A stretch of DNA of 64,000 nucleotides from Paracentrotus lividus (GCA_940671915.1 CALNVZ010000174.1:1021125-1085124), one strand, 5' to 3'. Positions 1 through 13,991 are shown, numbered from the stretch's first letter. Notes: generated by a model from the sequence alone, not told the origin. Program-made: numbers and translations.

Positions 1-597
1 TCCTTTTTCCAGCCTTCGTTTAAAAATCCGTCCCCACTATGACATCCATATTCTGCCTTAAATGTCAGTTCTTATTCGATGAGTAACACGATTCCATAGT
101 GTACCTCCATCTAAATAAAAAACTGAAGGAAGACAAAATACACAGTGCGTATACTAACCAAAATTACCCTAATGTACTAAATATAAATATTAAAAGAACA
201 ACCGTCCATACTAGTCGATATTCATGGTAAAACATTTTGTATCAAGATCAATCTCTTGTACCACTGGCTGCCTTTGATCCTCTTAGCAACTACAATCATT
301 TTCATACATCCTATTATTATCATGTTTATTAATTTGAAGATTTTATATATCTTTGTATTCTATTCTTATTTATATCAAATTATTACATGACATTCTTGCA
401 TGCTTACCAATTATACAGAGTTGCCATAAAAACTTGGAATTGAAACTTAAATAACCGAATTTCCTCCCATGTTTTTTATTAATCTAGTCACACTGGCCAC
501 AGAGCGTTTTGAAGTGGATCGAAGAAATGGAGGGTACATACAACAAAACCACAATGAAAATAGTATTTTAATGGCACGTTCCACCGCTCAGTTACAG

Positions 598-770
598 ATC
601 CCACATCGCGCCTTTTTAAGTTAAGGTCAATTGGCGCCCCTTGATAAAGGTCGGATTTGTCTTCCCAATAAATTAAGCTTAGAATTGGTCCCCCTACCTT
701 CATCAACTTGCCGCCTACGGTCAAAAATCAATTAGCGGCCTTAGTTAAGGTCTATTTTGGCCCCCCATCC
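598..770. repeat. Degenerate GGCGCC-rich tandem array (copy A, first block)
   Basis: Repeats of roughly 30 bases built on 'ggcgcccctaagtttaagg' plus 'tcaattt'. It is badly eroded by missing bases relative to 13488-13665. Confidence 0.7.
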
Positions 771-866
771 CCCCGCCCAAAAAGCTAAAAAAAAACAGAT
801 CAAATTGGCGCTCCACATTCTCTCTCTATAGCTAAAATTAATCTACCACCGTTTTTTTTCATTCCC

Positions 867-1077
867 ATGTTTTACTCCCCTCCACCTCTCCCACCTCTCT
901 CCTCTCCTCTCTCTCTCCTCTCTCCCTCTCTCTCTCTCCCTCTTTACCTCTGTTTTCTTCTCCTCTTTCCCCTCTTTATACCTTTATTTTCTTTTTTCCC
1001 TTTTTTCTTTCCCTATCCTCCTCTCTCCTCCTTATGGCTTCCGTCCTCTTATATATTATAATAATTTTCTATGGAAG

Positions 1078-1109
<32 letters not shown>

Positions 1110-1120
1110 TTCTTTTTTTT
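867..1120. repeat. CT-rich tract followed by poly-T (copy A)
   Basis: Low-complexity pyrimidine sequence (CTCTCC/CCTCTCT runs), then about 40 bases of nearly pure T. The counterpart in copy B is 13749-14005. Proteins read through it are Ser/Leu/Pro or Phe runs and are not genes. Confidence 0.9.
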
Positions 1121-3898
1121 CAAAATTATCTCTCCAGTAAACTTCTCCTCCAGTATGTAGCCACAGAGAAATCGTGGTTGATTCAATATTACTCGCTACA
1201 GAAGATGTCAATGCCATACAACGTGAAATGACCACAAAAAAAAAAAAAAAAAAAAATTGACAAGACCATGGTATCCATATCCTGCAGATCCCTCAAAGCG
1301 TCGCACTGACTGATCAGGACGTGTGCAATGTGTTCCCTCCGATGACAATCACGCGGAAAAGTGATACTCTGGTCATGGTGAACGTGATACATGCGCCTGC
1401 TCATCCGGGCTTCGCGAAAGACAACCATCAGAGGAAGAACTGACTAGCGATGACGGTCACACGAGATCAAACGCCTCCCGTTGATTTGACAGTATCTTAC
1501 ATGATCTGTAGATTAGACTCTGAATGTGATAGATGATAAAGAATAGGCCACTTAATAAGCACCAGCACACAAATAAAATAATATAAGGCCTAATAAAAGT
1601 AAATAATTAAATAATAATATAAAGAATATATACATGTATAATATTATTACAATATCAAATGCCTTCGCCCAGGCTCCAATATACCGTTATCCTAGCGTAC
1701 ATCAGTAATGGCACACCTAAGCTTCATTGCCTAATTGCATATATATATCTATATATTATCTATCACTATCTAATCTTTTATATGAATCAATAAACTACTG
1801 CTCTAATATTTGAAGAAAAACAATTTCTCCAACCCCCCTGTATCTGCAATATTCCAAATTGAGCTGATTGACCAATCCCAATTACCTACTTGCAGGTAAT
1901 TGGCACAATGATTTAATGTATGTTTTAAAAACTACAAGACTCTACCATTCTAATTTGCTTAAAATGTGAAAAATCATTAACTTTATGACATAATTTGAAA
2001 TAAAGACCCTCAGTAAAATCCTGACTAAATTTCATTGTATGTATTTTGTAATTATATCTTTTTAAAATATTATTTAAATGTTATTTCATATATACAATCA
2101 ATTATAGACCTACATAAGTTATTTATATTAATATATACGTAATATACCCAAAAAAAAATCAGTAGCAAATCAGTTGCTATGCCTCATCCCAATACAAGAT
2201 ACCAGAATCATTTCCCCATTTAATGTCCCATTCACCTGCACTAATGTTCTGTCGCCAGCAAGCATTTAATGCCACATTGCACCCCTCACTAAAACAAAAT
2301 GACCTGTACACGCTAGTAATCAAAATAAACAATAAGCTTACTAAATATATACAAACACAATTTGGTTACCCCCTTCAAATACTTTTTCACCATCACATTC
2401 TTGAAAATATCAAAAATTTTTACATTCGGGTAAAAAAATGCCCGGTAAGTTTTACCATACCTTGTTGTTTCAGCAATTTTCTCAGAAGAAATTGGCATCA
2501 GATCTCTTACGACAATCTTTTCGATCAATCATAAACAACATTATGCGTGCTCACACGGTCACCGGTCACGTCGACGTCACGACATCATACTTCAGGTCCC
2601 CAACCTCGCCCTTATTACCTGCCATGCTACCCTACTTCAATACTTGATCATAATTTATTTGAAATGAAAAGTCAAATGGGAGAGGCGTGAATGTTGCAAT
2701 TACCGTGCATGAGCCTATATATTAGTAAACACGCATGTAACATAATTGCAAATCCAAATACAATATAATTTCCCTCTTAGTGTCTCGTCCTATCTTTAGT
2801 CCGCTGAAAATTATGTTTTCACTCCCCGTCTTACAAGAAGACTAATTCCCGTTTCAGTCACCAATAGCTAACTTGAAACCCACCCGAATGCCAGAGATCC
2901 CAGTTAATAGAGTAACAATATAGATAATAATGATATTCTTTGAAGCACTTAAAGAGTTAATTATTCATCAGCTTTCCGATACGAGAAACCACTATACATT
3001 AGTTTTTGGGAACGCATGTTATGTTAAAAAATACAGCGAATATGCTATAGAATGCATGGGTCTTGGCATGTTTAGGATGCCCAACCAATCGTGAAAAACA
3101 GGCATGACCCCCCCCCCCCTCCCCCCCCTATTGGACATGTTGGATCCGTCCTTGAGATCCCAACACGTGACTTCGATAAAGAGATAAATTATACTATATA
3201 CTTGCCAAAAATGTGATTCCCCTAGAAATGCTCTTTAAAATAAGATGATATGCACGACAGACGGCGTCGACCGGGGCGCAGGCGCAGGACACTTGCCCCA
3301 CTTTTTCCCACCCTAAAATGCCTTTTATATTACTAAAAGTGCCTTCACAAATTTCTCACAATCTTTTTTAAACCCCAAAATTGCACTCCCGGTCGCTACT
3401 CGCCCGGATTAAATAGTGATTCCCACCCAGTTCGAAGTTCTCACCCATTCGATTAATTAGTTCATTTTTTAAATCCCAAAATATTTTACAGCGTCAAAAT
3501 CATCATTCAAATTCCAACTTAGTTCCTTCACTTTATTTGTATTAAAAGCCTTCAAATTCAAAATCCCCCTCAAAAGCAACAAATTAGTTATATATCGGCT
3601 GGAATGCGTTTCCCGCATCAAATCCGCGTGAGCAATCAACTTGATATTGTTAAAACAATTGGTATAAATTAGGCCAAATTAACTCTCGGTTACTTTTTAT
3701 TAACATTTAAGATAGCATTCTTTTTTTGAAGCTATATACTCATCCTTAGAAAATAAAATAAAAATAAATTTCTTTTTTATAAGTCTTTACATCATTCTTT
3801 AAAAAATTTCTTACTATTGAGTTTACATAGAACGACTATTCTTTTTTTTTTTAAACTCTGCTGTTAATACTTCAGAATAAAATGTCTAAAATCACTAT

Positions 3899-4378
3899 GG
3901 CGCCCCCAAGTTTAAGGTTAATCTGGCCCCCCCTAAGCTTCAGGTCATTTGCCTCCCCCAAAGTAAGGTCGATTTGGCGCCCCTGAACTTAATAAACGCC
4001 TATAATTATGAACTATAATAACCCTATAATTATGTCACCCCTAAGTTTTACTTTCAACTCTTGCGCCCCTTATGCTTCAGGCGAATTTGGGCCCAACAAA
4101 CTTTCACGTCACATTTGACGCCCTGGGGTTTTAGATCAATTGCACCCCTATTTAAGATCAAAGTGCGCTCAACTAATTTAAGATCTTTAGTTTTAGTCAA
4201 CTTGGAGCCCCTAAGTTAAAATCCAAGGGCGCCACCTAAATTAAGATCAATTTTGCGCCTCCGCTAATATTTCAAGATCAAGCTGGCCCCCCTAATTAAG
4301 ATTATATGCGCCCCCTAGTTACACGTTTTATTTCCGTCCCTTAGTTAAAAGGTTTTGCGCCCCCAAATTTAAAATTAA
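3899..4378. repeat. GGCGCC-rich tandem array (copy A, second block)
   Basis: About 15 degenerate units of ~32 bases alternating 'ggcgcccct' with 'aatttaagatcaa'. It matches 16867-17365 in copy B. Confidence 0.75.
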
Positions 4379-6312
4379 TGGTGACAATGACGCTCTTTCC
4401 CTTCTCTTTATTTTTTGCTCAATTTCATTTCCCCTCTCTTCCTCCTCTTTCTGCCCCCTCCGTCTCACCCCCCCCCCCTCATAAAATACGTGCCATGATT
4501 TCATTTCGTTATGGAAAAATTTTTAGTGATTATAATATGCAAGAAAAGTCTTACACGAGGTTAAAAAAGAAAATGCTAGTAAACAAGAAATCATTTCAGA
4601 ACTAATAAATTAATAACTGAAAATAGCTCATAACCATACCGTAATTAAGGTACATTACTCATCACAAATTTCATACTAGCAACTCGCCAAACTTTGATAA
4701 AAAACAAATTATAGATTAAAACAAAAGCAGTTCCTGCAGCGAACTAATTCAACCCTAATTTGAATGCTACTAAAACTCGGAATGAATTTAAATGCTGCAT
4801 ATTGAGTTTACTGCCAATCATAACAGCGTCTCTGCTAATTCGAATGACGTTACGTATTATAGTCCACTAATCGAATTGAAAGGAAACATGCAATTCGATA
4901 CTGAAAAAGATCTGATCTCCGGAAGAAATTCAACTGAAAGCTAATCGTCCTAACTTGAATGAACCCATTATCAAATTGAGCACGCAACTTCTAACACTGA
5001 CTGGGGAAATCTATACTAAAGAAAAGGAAGCCAAGCCGTATGCCATGAAACCACTACTCCCCTGCACCCCGCCCGAAGCATCTTTTTTAAAGATGCTGTC
5101 AAAAGCATATAGCCTATATCATGAGGGCTTCGGCTCATCCGTGTAAATGTATTTTAAAAGCCCTTCCTTGCTAATATTTTAAAAAATCATTTAAAACAAG
5201 TAAATCTATTGCAATCGGGTAATTACAATCGGGCAACTAATATGCTACACTTTGCTTCTTAAGTGTGTTATAAAACCCCTCTTAGAATGTTGCTTTGTAA
5301 ACTCGAATTTTACCACTTTCTTTTAAAAAGGGCACTTTGAATGTCCTTAGAATCAACCAAAATTTTTCCACACGGTCACCTGCGACCTCCCCGGATGACA
5401 TAGTTGAACCAATATCTCTATAATATAGAGACAAACCTTTGCAGGTCTGACTGTCGGAGGGCTTGGTGCCTGCAGCCCACAAACATCTCAATATAAAAAA
5501 TGGTCCCCTTTTTCATTTCTCTAGCACTCCTGTACCCGAAGTTATCTAATAAACATTTCAATCATACCTAATTCAACCCATTAGGTACATGGTATAGGCA
5601 CAATTAATTTCAGTTTTTTATATAGCTCAAAATATATATAATAATAATGCACATTATACTCCAATTTAACCAAAATTCCCTTCGACCGCCATCCTTCTTC
5701 AATCCAAATCAACGTTTAAAAAAAAAAATCGCAACTAAATTCTGAACACAATAAATCATAAATAAAATGCAAATTTTCTACCCAGACCCCTCCCTTATCC
5801 CAATTTTTTGCTCGTTCTATATCCACGATCGAAGGTGCCCCTTTCTTCAGAAAAAAGTGTTCCTTTTCCACTGGACCCCCCACTTTCAAATTCGTCCGAC
5901 ACTTCTGTGCACAAGAACCAAAGTGATGGCATTAATTTTTCTCTTTCTATCTCTCAAGAACTTGATAACAACGCCTTTAGTAGATAAGACTTTTTTCTTT
6001 TTTTTTTCTTTTTTCTTTTTTCTTTTTCAAAACTGTTTGTAAGAAATTTTTGCCTTTGCGACTTAATCATTACATGTCTTTCCCCCGATTCTCCCTATAT
6101 ATAGCCTCATTATAAGTCCATGATTGCCGTCCCTAACATGTCTAATCTTTCTTCAGCTAACCTGGAGCGAAAGAAGAAGTCAAGAGCTAACCTTTATACA
6201 TAAACCTCATTATATATTGCAGGTTTTCCGTCCTCCCAAGAATTCAACAAACAAAAGCATGCAAAAAAATTTTGTATTGTATGAAAATTGTTGCCATTTC
6301 TTCCATGCCTTC

Positions 6313-6432
6313 TCAGGCCGAATCGAAAAAATCGAATTGAAGCATTTCGGGGCCCAACTGTCTGGGAACAAAACGGCTCTTGCCCGGACAATGCCCCGAA
6401 AAGCATTCAATTCGATCTTCTGGACCCTCCTG
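6313..6432. repeat. Hairpin repeat (copy A), eroded
   Basis: Inverted repeat around 'tctgggaacaaaacggctct', corresponding to the well-paired hairpin at 19392-19521. Several arm bases are missing here, consistent with copy A being the error-rich version. Confidence 0.7.
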
Positions 6433-7490
6433 TCTGTATATCGTTATTTTCTTCATAAACCATGTGTTCGACCATTTCAAAAGTCAATTCTGAAAGAAAA
6501 AACTTTTATCTTTTCATCATGGCAGACAGAGCCCTGGTAATTCTTAAAACAAAGTATAGACAAAGAACACAGTCCCCCCCCAACAAAAAAAAAGAAAAAA
6601 AAAAAGAAAAGAAAGAAATTAAGGGAGGTGTGATTTCCTAGGCGCGCTTTAAACCACGAAACGTATCAGTATTTCTCCCATAAGTGTTAAAGTTCTTCGT
6701 CACTATTCTGCGAATACAGGCCATGATAAGTAATTGGGCGTTCCCTCTCATTTATGCTTGCGCCCTTATCGCCTCATCAAACTCGCTCTGTACCTTCGAG
6801 GCAACTCCCTCGATTGGATTTCGTATGAAAAAACGTGCAACGCAGGTACGTCGCAGCACGCTATGCAGCTTACGACTGCGCAGCAAGTTTTCTCCAATAC
6901 CCAGTAATCGCGTCACACACTCACCGTACCTTCACGTGCAACTACCTACGATTATTCCGTAGAAATCGTGCAGCGCAGTACCTCGCAGCACGTTGTATGT
7001 ACGACGTTGCAGAAGTTTTCCAATCACTCTTACTACAGAAACGCCAGAATCGCAGAAATATTACTCAAAGACCTGTGCAGCATTGTGCCCAATCGACCAG
7101 GCTACGTGTTTGATGCACGTGCCCCGTAGCCTACGACGAGTTTGACGGGCCGCGCAATGAAAAGGGGCTCTTCCCCCCCCAAAAAGAAAAAAAACTTGAG
7201 CGATCGTTGCTGCGACAACTGGCATCTGCTTGTGAGTTGTAGCAATTTTGTTGTAGCCTAGCTTAATAGATCCTATGTAGTTTATAATCGCCGTTAAAAG
7301 CTAACTTCTATAATATGAAATTTAAGTTTCGCCACAACGATCCCGTCTGTGACAGGCCCTTTACAGAAACGCAGGAATCGCCAGAAAGAAAGACCAACCA
7401 CCGTTGCCTGCAAGCTGCCATCAACGCCAAGGCTAACGTTGACTTGCACGTGCCCGGTATAAGCTACGACGAGTGTGTGACCGCTCGCAT

Positions 7491-8044
7491 CAGTGCTATC
7501 TCACTTCGCGAGACTCTCGTTGCGACAGAATCCGAAATTATCTTACTCCGCGAGATAATAGCATTAAGAGACGTCTCCTCCGCGACAATTCGTGAAAAAA
7601 AAAATCGCTCCGAATTGTTTCGGAACGTCTCTAATAGGCTTACATTTATCCGCACGGAGAATAAATTTCTATTCCGTCGCGTAGACTCTCCGCGAAGTAA
7701 TAGCACCCTTATGCCATTTTCTCTGTAAGTGAGTATCCACTTCGCTGAGGACGTCTCCGCGACATTTTTCCAAAACGTCAAAAGCATTTCAAAGAACCGT
7801 TCTCAAATTGTTTCCGCCGACATGGAAACGTCTCCGAACTTCTCCCGACAATTTTAAAAAACTTTTCCAAACGTTTCCGGACGTCTCCGCGACTTCATGA
7901 GTCGCTGAAACACTTTGACACGGTTCTTTGAAATCAGTTTTGAAATGTCGCGGAACGTCTCGGAGACGACTCTGAATACTTGTATCCGTCGCCGGAACGA
8001 CATTTTCTACCGTCGCGGGAAACGTCCCGCAAAGAGATACCATC
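7491..8044. repeat. Fold-back cluster of GTCTCCGCGAC motifs (copy A)
   Basis: Counterpart of 20586-21180, with the same 'tatctcacttcgc' ends and repeated 'gacgtctccgcgac' words but poorer arm pairing. The open frames of 107-137 codons across it (both strands) arise from the palindrome and are not supported as genes. Confidence 0.7.
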
Positions 8045-8370
8045 TTATAACAAAACCATACTAGGCCTATACAGTTTTCGAGAGAAATATAAACATGCTT
8101 CCTAACCTATTCACTCCCACCGACCAAAATTTTTTGTTTTTTTTTTTTTTTTTTTTTGGGGGGGGGGCTCTTTCGTTACTTTCACTTTGTTATCTCCTCT
8201 CTCCAGCGCAGGAATTGACAAAAACAATTTCCTTCTAGAATTATAATCATGAAAATGTTGACAACAACTATGTTAGATATCAGAAAGCATGTAAAACCCA
8301 GCTTTCAGCTAAACAGAGTATTAATCGCAAGTCCGCCACTTAAGGGCGGATTTTATGATGTGAACTAAAA

Positions 8371-9232
8371 ATATAGTTCCCGGGCCAAAATTCAATACAT
8401 TTATTCATCGTTTTCATTTAAGGTATTCAAATCGTGGTTTGAGCGAACAGACGTCTTTATCAAACATTTCGTTTCATCTCCAAAAATTCGCTTTTAGGCA
8501 CACCAAAGTAATGTGCGAAGTTCCAAATTCGATATATTATTTAATTCATCTCATTGGCACTTCAAATGTAGTGCAATTTGAGTCATACGGAATGAAATGG
8601 CGACGAACATTGAATATTCATACCGAATGTAAAAATGTTTTTCCGCCGGAATAGAAGCGCAAATACGAATTCAAATCACAATTATCGTCTAATTTGATGA
8701 TGAATATGATTTTGCACTGTAACATTTAAAGATGCATCACGTTTCCGAAAATGATTATAATCAGCCCTCTAACGCCAATGAATCTGAGGTGACACAAAAC
8801 AATGAAATTACCGGGAAAACCTAAAATAGGTTTTCCCGCCAATTCATCAAAATTTATCATCATTCCGTTTTATTAATGTTATTCAAAATTCGTGTTGAGC
8901 ACAGCGAATTAGTCGAAACAATTTCGTGTTCAGCTTCCAAAATTCGTTTAATCATATTGGCACTCCAATAGTGCGCATTTGAGGATGTATTACGGAAGAA
9001 TGTCAACAGGGATGAAGACGAATTTGAAAGTATAGACCGAATGTATTAAGCTTTTATGCGAAAGTAGAATCGCAAATAAACGAAATCATCACAAACCAAT
9101 CTTAATAGATTATTTGAATACATTTGTACTAGCAACATTTCGATGCATCAGCGTTTCTTCCAAAAGGAATGCCTCTTAATATGCAACCTGATTGAACATA
9201 ACAATGAAATTGACCGGGTAACCTATATAAGT
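8371..9232. repeat. Two head-to-tail MITE copies (copy A)
   Basis: Counterpart of 21542-22412. Ends resembling 'ataggttttcccgg' and 'ccgggaaaacctat' are present but damaged by indels. Confidence 0.65.
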
Positions 9233-10406
9233 CCATCTACCCTATGTGAAAAAATAAACGCTTAGTTACATCCAAAGCAACTGTCCATTTGTATTACAGT
9301 AAAAGTCATGTCGTTTTTTTTTTTTTTTTAGTTGGGGGGGGTTCTCTAAGCTTCTCACTCTTTCTACCCTTCAATTAAAACCCCACCCCGATTACACCGA
9401 TTTATATTTCTTCCATTTACATTGTAAATCTATCAGGTCTAGTCCATTTAAATTGCCAACTTGGTTGCAGCGTTAGCAAGTCAAATGCAATGAGGCCCCG
9501 AACTAGTCATATACTTTTCCTTTTTTTAGGAAGGGGGCTGGGCGTCCGTAAAGAAATGAAGAATTAAGAAAGACTTTGTTACAATAAAAATTCTTATGTT
9601 TCTGCTGCGTCGACCTACCCCAATTATTACATTATGTGTAATTCAATGTCACAAGAATATAAATCTATAAGTAGCCTTACATTTTATGCATCTTTATAGT
9701 TCAAGTCAAATATTTCCTTGCACAGCAGGCATCCAGGCTCAGGGTAGTTTCAAGGGCCACTATATAATATTTTTGCGTGTACAAACTCTGAAAAATGGAA
9801 AAATGAGGTTCCCATGCCCCCGCCTCACGGTATAAGACCCCAGAAAGAACAAGCTGAGTTTTATTGCCCCAACCGGATCCTACTCGTTGTAAAGGGTGTG
9901 TGTGTGTGGTGGGGGGTGGCGGATTGGATCTTAGGCCTATGTTTCCTTACGACTGATAAGAGAGGTTTTATTGGTCAAACTGGCTAAATATCTCGTTGTA
10001 CCTTCAAACGTCCATAATTATTGTCTGCACGAGTAAAATGAAAAAAAAAGGAAAAAAAAAAAAAGCCCCGACAAACTCACATCTGCATGCACAAAATAAT
10101 TCACTATTCACAAAATTATCAAAAAGAATATACCCTGGAGTCAGTATATATTATAGAATGTTATCGCATTTTGGATTCTCATTATGAAAAACGAATACAT
10201 GACTTGTTTATGTCTTTTGATGTTGTGCTAAATTTGCTATATTATATTGATGTAGAAACCTCATTTTTTTCATATTCGTAGGCCAAGCAGTGTTTTGTTT
10301 CATTTTTATTTTTTTTTTTTACCCTTTTACAATCCCTAATTACTACCGAGTATCTCCCAGTTCGAGTATCTCATTTACTTTAGATTCTCCTTAATATTGG
10401 AGTAAA

Positions 10407-10562
10407 ATGCGACCAGTCGTCAGCCGCCAATGTGTGTCATGGAAATCAAATGCCCGAACAAGGCGGCAAATATCTTGCTCGGACAATTAAATCAGAAAGA
10501 GCTATTGAAAGGAAAATTTCGCCGTGGTCAAATTAGCAACTCATGTACCAACAAGAACAAAG
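10407..10562 (+). pseudogene. Frame-broken duplicate of the SIK first coding exon
   Basis: Seen: this aligns with the exon at 23638-23802, beginning with the same 'agtaaaatg' context and ending at the same 'acaagaacaaag|gtaaa' donor. It is nine bases shorter and has several compensating and uncompensating indels, starting with a lost G right after the ATG. The last 55 or so bases are identical to copy B, so the stretch encoding the end of the ATP loop can still be recognised in one frame. Inference: given the indel-type damage and the position in the noisy copy, this is most likely sequencing or assembly error rather than a biological pseudogene. Confidence 0.75.
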
Positions 10563-12835
10563 GTAAAAAATAATTATAAGACTACTGTTGGTGCGAACAT
10601 CAGCTGTTTTGTTTGCCGTAGGCTCGTATCAAGAAACGTGAGCCAGCACGCAAATGCACGACGGGCAAGAGAATCAGTCGGTTTTTTTATGTTGAGAGTT
10701 TATGGGCAGTGCCTGTCCGTATAGCGTGAGACGCACGCTATTGTTGCTGTTGTCATCAGCGTCAAATCGTGCTACAAATTAGAGTGGCTATGTCTGTGGC
10801 CTGTGGCTTGCCTGTTCGTCGTTAACATGGTGGTGGTTCCTCAGTCAGAAACTAAAAAAAAAGAACTACAAACCAATAAGTTTTAATGTGACTAACAAGT
10901 TAGATCAACGTTAAGTCTAAAATTTATCTGAAATAAAAGGTCAAAATTTAATTTTATTGTCACCTGAAGTCTGTAAAGAAAGAAAGGACCAAGGACAAGT
11001 CAATGGTGAAATAGAAATTCTTAAACATGTTCGTGTGCCGAAGCAGCACCAGATTGACTTCTAAGTAACTACCCCCGATTTATTAACAGGTACAACTCAT
11101 TTTAACGCATTTTATTATGCAGCTCCTACCCTAGGCCTTGTTGTGTCTTGTGAGCTTCTTTATGTATTATTTCTACAAGCGGGATCGAATCCAACCACAG
11201 TCATGAGGCGGACGCTATGAGCCTAAGTGCGTCCAATAATATTTAAACAAAATCTCAAACTACTGACCCTCTCCTCGTGTTACAGACACAGATTAGACTA
11301 TCCGTAGGGTTGCCGTAAACACTGTCCCTCTTTAAAACTCGCGAGGCCGCATTTAAAAAGAAAATTGAACCCCACTCACTACTTGGAGCTGATTTTTCCT
11401 ATCTGCTATATGCGTTTCCGCCCACTGAAAAACTCTACGCAACTTGTAGTAGATATTTAGCAGTGAAATATCTCGTCCATAGGTATTAGTAGCATCATCA
11501 AGCAACTAAATCCATTCTGTTATACTAATTGATCCAATGACTCAGCAAGTATAACTTTCAGAAAACAACTTTATTTTTTCACTTTTTAAAATTACATTTT
11601 CACTTATCTTTCTTTCAATAACGATTGGTTTTGATTCCTTTCACTTATCCCTATATATTTGAGTTTTCTTTCTCTTGGATGAAATATTATTTTTACAAGT
11701 CACTTTCTGTAAAATTGCCCTGCACGTTTTTACTTTCGGAAAGAGCAAAAAAAAAGAATGTTTTAATTTTTTCCTTTCATGATTTTTGATTTGAAATTTA
11801 TCCAAAACTTTTTCACTGTCTTATATCGACATTATCAATATGCTGCTATCTTTAATTTTGAGCTGAAATATTGCAAACGGAGAAAACTCTCGTAAGAAAA
11901 CAAACAGTTGACCAAGGTTGCAAATTTTCACCCAAAAATTTTATGCCATTTGTCCACGATGACCCAATACATATTGACATCTGGTATCATGAGCTTGTAG
12001 ATTAGTTTAAAGGTAGTTTGTTCAGGCGGATTTTCTTTTGTTTCAACATACTGCCAGAGTCGAGACAATAGTCATTATGTTTAGCACTCTATTATATTCT
12101 AGTCACTCCTCTTGCTTGTGCCAATGTGCAAACACCAAGATAATAATTTAGATGATCAAGTCACATCTTAATTATTATCCCTATCTTACGATTCTTACTT
12201 TCTTTCAGATATCTTATGTGTCCTCAAAGAATAAAATCATCTCATTATACCAAGATATCCTTGTAGTTCTATGGCATGGGAAATGGCTCTTCTCACAAGG
12301 ATCTATACCATGTTATCAAACAATCTCGTCTCTTGACCAGTAACCTCATTTTATTGTATCACTCGGCCGCAAGTCTTTTTTGATTTAACTTGCTGTTCCA
12401 TAAAAATTATTCTACACTACAATGTGGTCCATTTATAAATAACTTCTTTCATCAACGACCTACTCAGTCGATAACATGCTCTATAACACTATCAACATCA
12501 TACCGGATCGGGAGTAGTGGTTTAGTAAACACATCCGACACTTAACAAAAAATGAAAGCCGGTTTGTCTCAGGATAAGCCAAAGTATCTCATCAATATTT
12601 GATTTTCCACAATCTTTCCTACATTTCATGCTAAAAACTACAAAGATGTTATTCTAAACCCATTACTCAAATGCTAATTAAAATTGGAGTTTCCGACACT
12701 CAACCCGCGCGTTCACACCAATAACCCTGTATACAGTGGATTTATGAAAGAACCATTGATGCAAAGTATATTAATAACTTTCATAAATGGTCCCTGATGT
12801 TTAGTCCAGCAGATTCTGACGTTGATTAACAGAAT

Positions 12836-12850
12836 CCGCCCCCCCCCCCT
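12836..12850. other. Poly-C junction between the two duplicated copies
   Basis: A run of C separates the end of copy A ('gattaacagaat') from the start of copy B ('tcctttttccag'). Copy B's own right end continues into different sequence ('gagggtcagtatgg'), so this is the unique join. A homopolymer at the join is a common place for a false overlap. Confidence 0.7.
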
Positions 12851-12916
12851 CCTTTTTCCAGCCTGTCGTTAAAATCCGGCCCCCACTATGCATCCATATA
12901 GTTCTGCCTTAAATGT

Positions 12917-12976
12917 CAGTTTTATTTCGATGGAGTAACACTATTTCCATAGTGTTACTCCATCGAAATAAAACTG
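12917..12976. repeat. Perfect 28-base hairpin with a TTCC loop
   Basis: Seen: the arms at 12917-12944 and 12949-12976 are exact reverse complements (starting 'cagttttatttcgatgg'), with a four-base loop. The copy-A counterpart (about 66-128) is imperfect. No flanking target duplication is evident. It could be the end of a fold-back element or a read artefact. Confidence 0.8.
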
Positions 12977-13487
12977 AAGAAGACAAAATACACAGTGCGT
13001 ATACTAAACCAAAATTAGGCTATATTGTACTAAATATAAATATAAAAAGAACAACCGTCATACTAGTCGATATTCATTTGGTAAAACATTTTGTATCGAA
13101 AGGATCAATCTCTGTAGCACTTGTGCTGCCTTTTGATCCTCTTAGCAACTACATCATTTTCATACATCTCTATTATTTATCATGTTTTATTAATTTGGAA
13201 TGGATTTTAATATTATCTTTTTGTATTCTATTCGTATTTTATATCATAATTATACATGACATTCTTGCATGTTACAATTATACATGTAGTTGCCAATAAA
13301 AACTTGGAACTTGGAACTTAAAATTAACCCTGAATTTCCTCCCCATTTGTTGTTTTTTATAATCTAGTCACACTGCCACGAGCGTGTTTGAAAGTGGGAT
13401 CGAAAAGGGGGAGGGTACATACAAACAAACCACAATGAAAATAGTTATTTTAATGGGCACGTCCACGCGTCAGTTACAGATCCACAT

Positions 13488-13665
13488 GGCGCCTTTTAAG
13501 TTTAAGGTCAATTTGGCGCCCCTTGATTAAAGGTCGATTTTGTGCCCCAATAAATTTAAGCTTAGATTGGTGCCCCCTTACCTTCAGGTCAATTTGCCGC
13601 CCCTACGTCAAAAATCAATTTAGCGGCCCTTAGTTTAAGGTCGATTTGGCGCCCCCATCCCCCCG
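13488..13665. repeat. GGCGCC-rich tandem array, first block
   Basis: About five degenerate units of roughly 32 bases reading 'ggcgccccttgattaaagg' / 'tcgatttggcgcccc'. The same unit forms the larger array at 16867-17365 in the same copy. No open frame or transposon end is apparent. Confidence 0.75.
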
Positions 13666-13748
13666 CCCAAAAAGCTAAAAAAAAACAGATCATTGGCGCT
13701 CACTATGTCCCCTATAGCTAAAATTAATCTACCACCTTTTTTTTCTTC

Positions 13749-13959
13749 CCATGTTTTTACTCCCCTCCACCTCTCCCACCTCTCTCTCTCTCTCTCTCTC
13801 CTCTCTCCCTCTCTCTCTCTCCCTCTCTTACCTCTGTTTTCTCTCCTCTTTCCCCTCTTTATACCTTTATTTTCTTTTTTCCTTTTTTCTTCCTATCCTC
13901 CTCTCTCCTCCTTATGGCTTCCTGTCGCTCTTATTATATTATAATAATTTTCTATGGAA

Positions 13960-13991
<32 letters not shown>

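Larger units (their letters stand above)
1..12835. repeat. Copy A of a ~13 kb direct duplication (error-rich)
   Basis: Seen: this segment matches 12850-26018 block for block in the same order: pyrimidine tract, poly-T, GGCGCC-rich tandem array, fold-back cluster, paired MITEs, SIK first exon, and the 'tagtccagcagattc' end block. Much of the disagreement is single-base insertion or deletion, and copy A is about 330 bases shorter overall. Palindromes that pair well in copy B pair poorly here, and the SIK exon is frame-broken. Inference: this is the noisier copy, either an unpolished long-read duplicate at a contig end or a second haplotype joined in tandem. A genuine old tandem duplication is less likely because substitutions would then dominate. 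Apart from the exon remnant it holds only repeats and anonymous AT-rich sequence. Confidence 0.85.

Noticed and set aside
6124..6540. 138-codon frame in copy A
   Set aside because: It crosses the hairpin repeat, and in copy B the same stretch breaks into different frames, so it depends on indels.
7315..7728. 137-codon frame in copy A with a mirror frame on the other strand
   Set aside because: It spans the GTCTCCGCGAC fold-back; the palindrome produces similar frames on both strands, and the frame is not kept in copy B.
10407..10562. A functional second SIK paralogue
   Set aside because: Identical stretches combined with scattered indels relative to 23638-23802 point to the same exon read badly, not a diverged paralogue.
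12913..13299. 128-codon frame
   Set aside because: It runs through the 28-base hairpin and AT-rich sequence and is not preserved in copy A.
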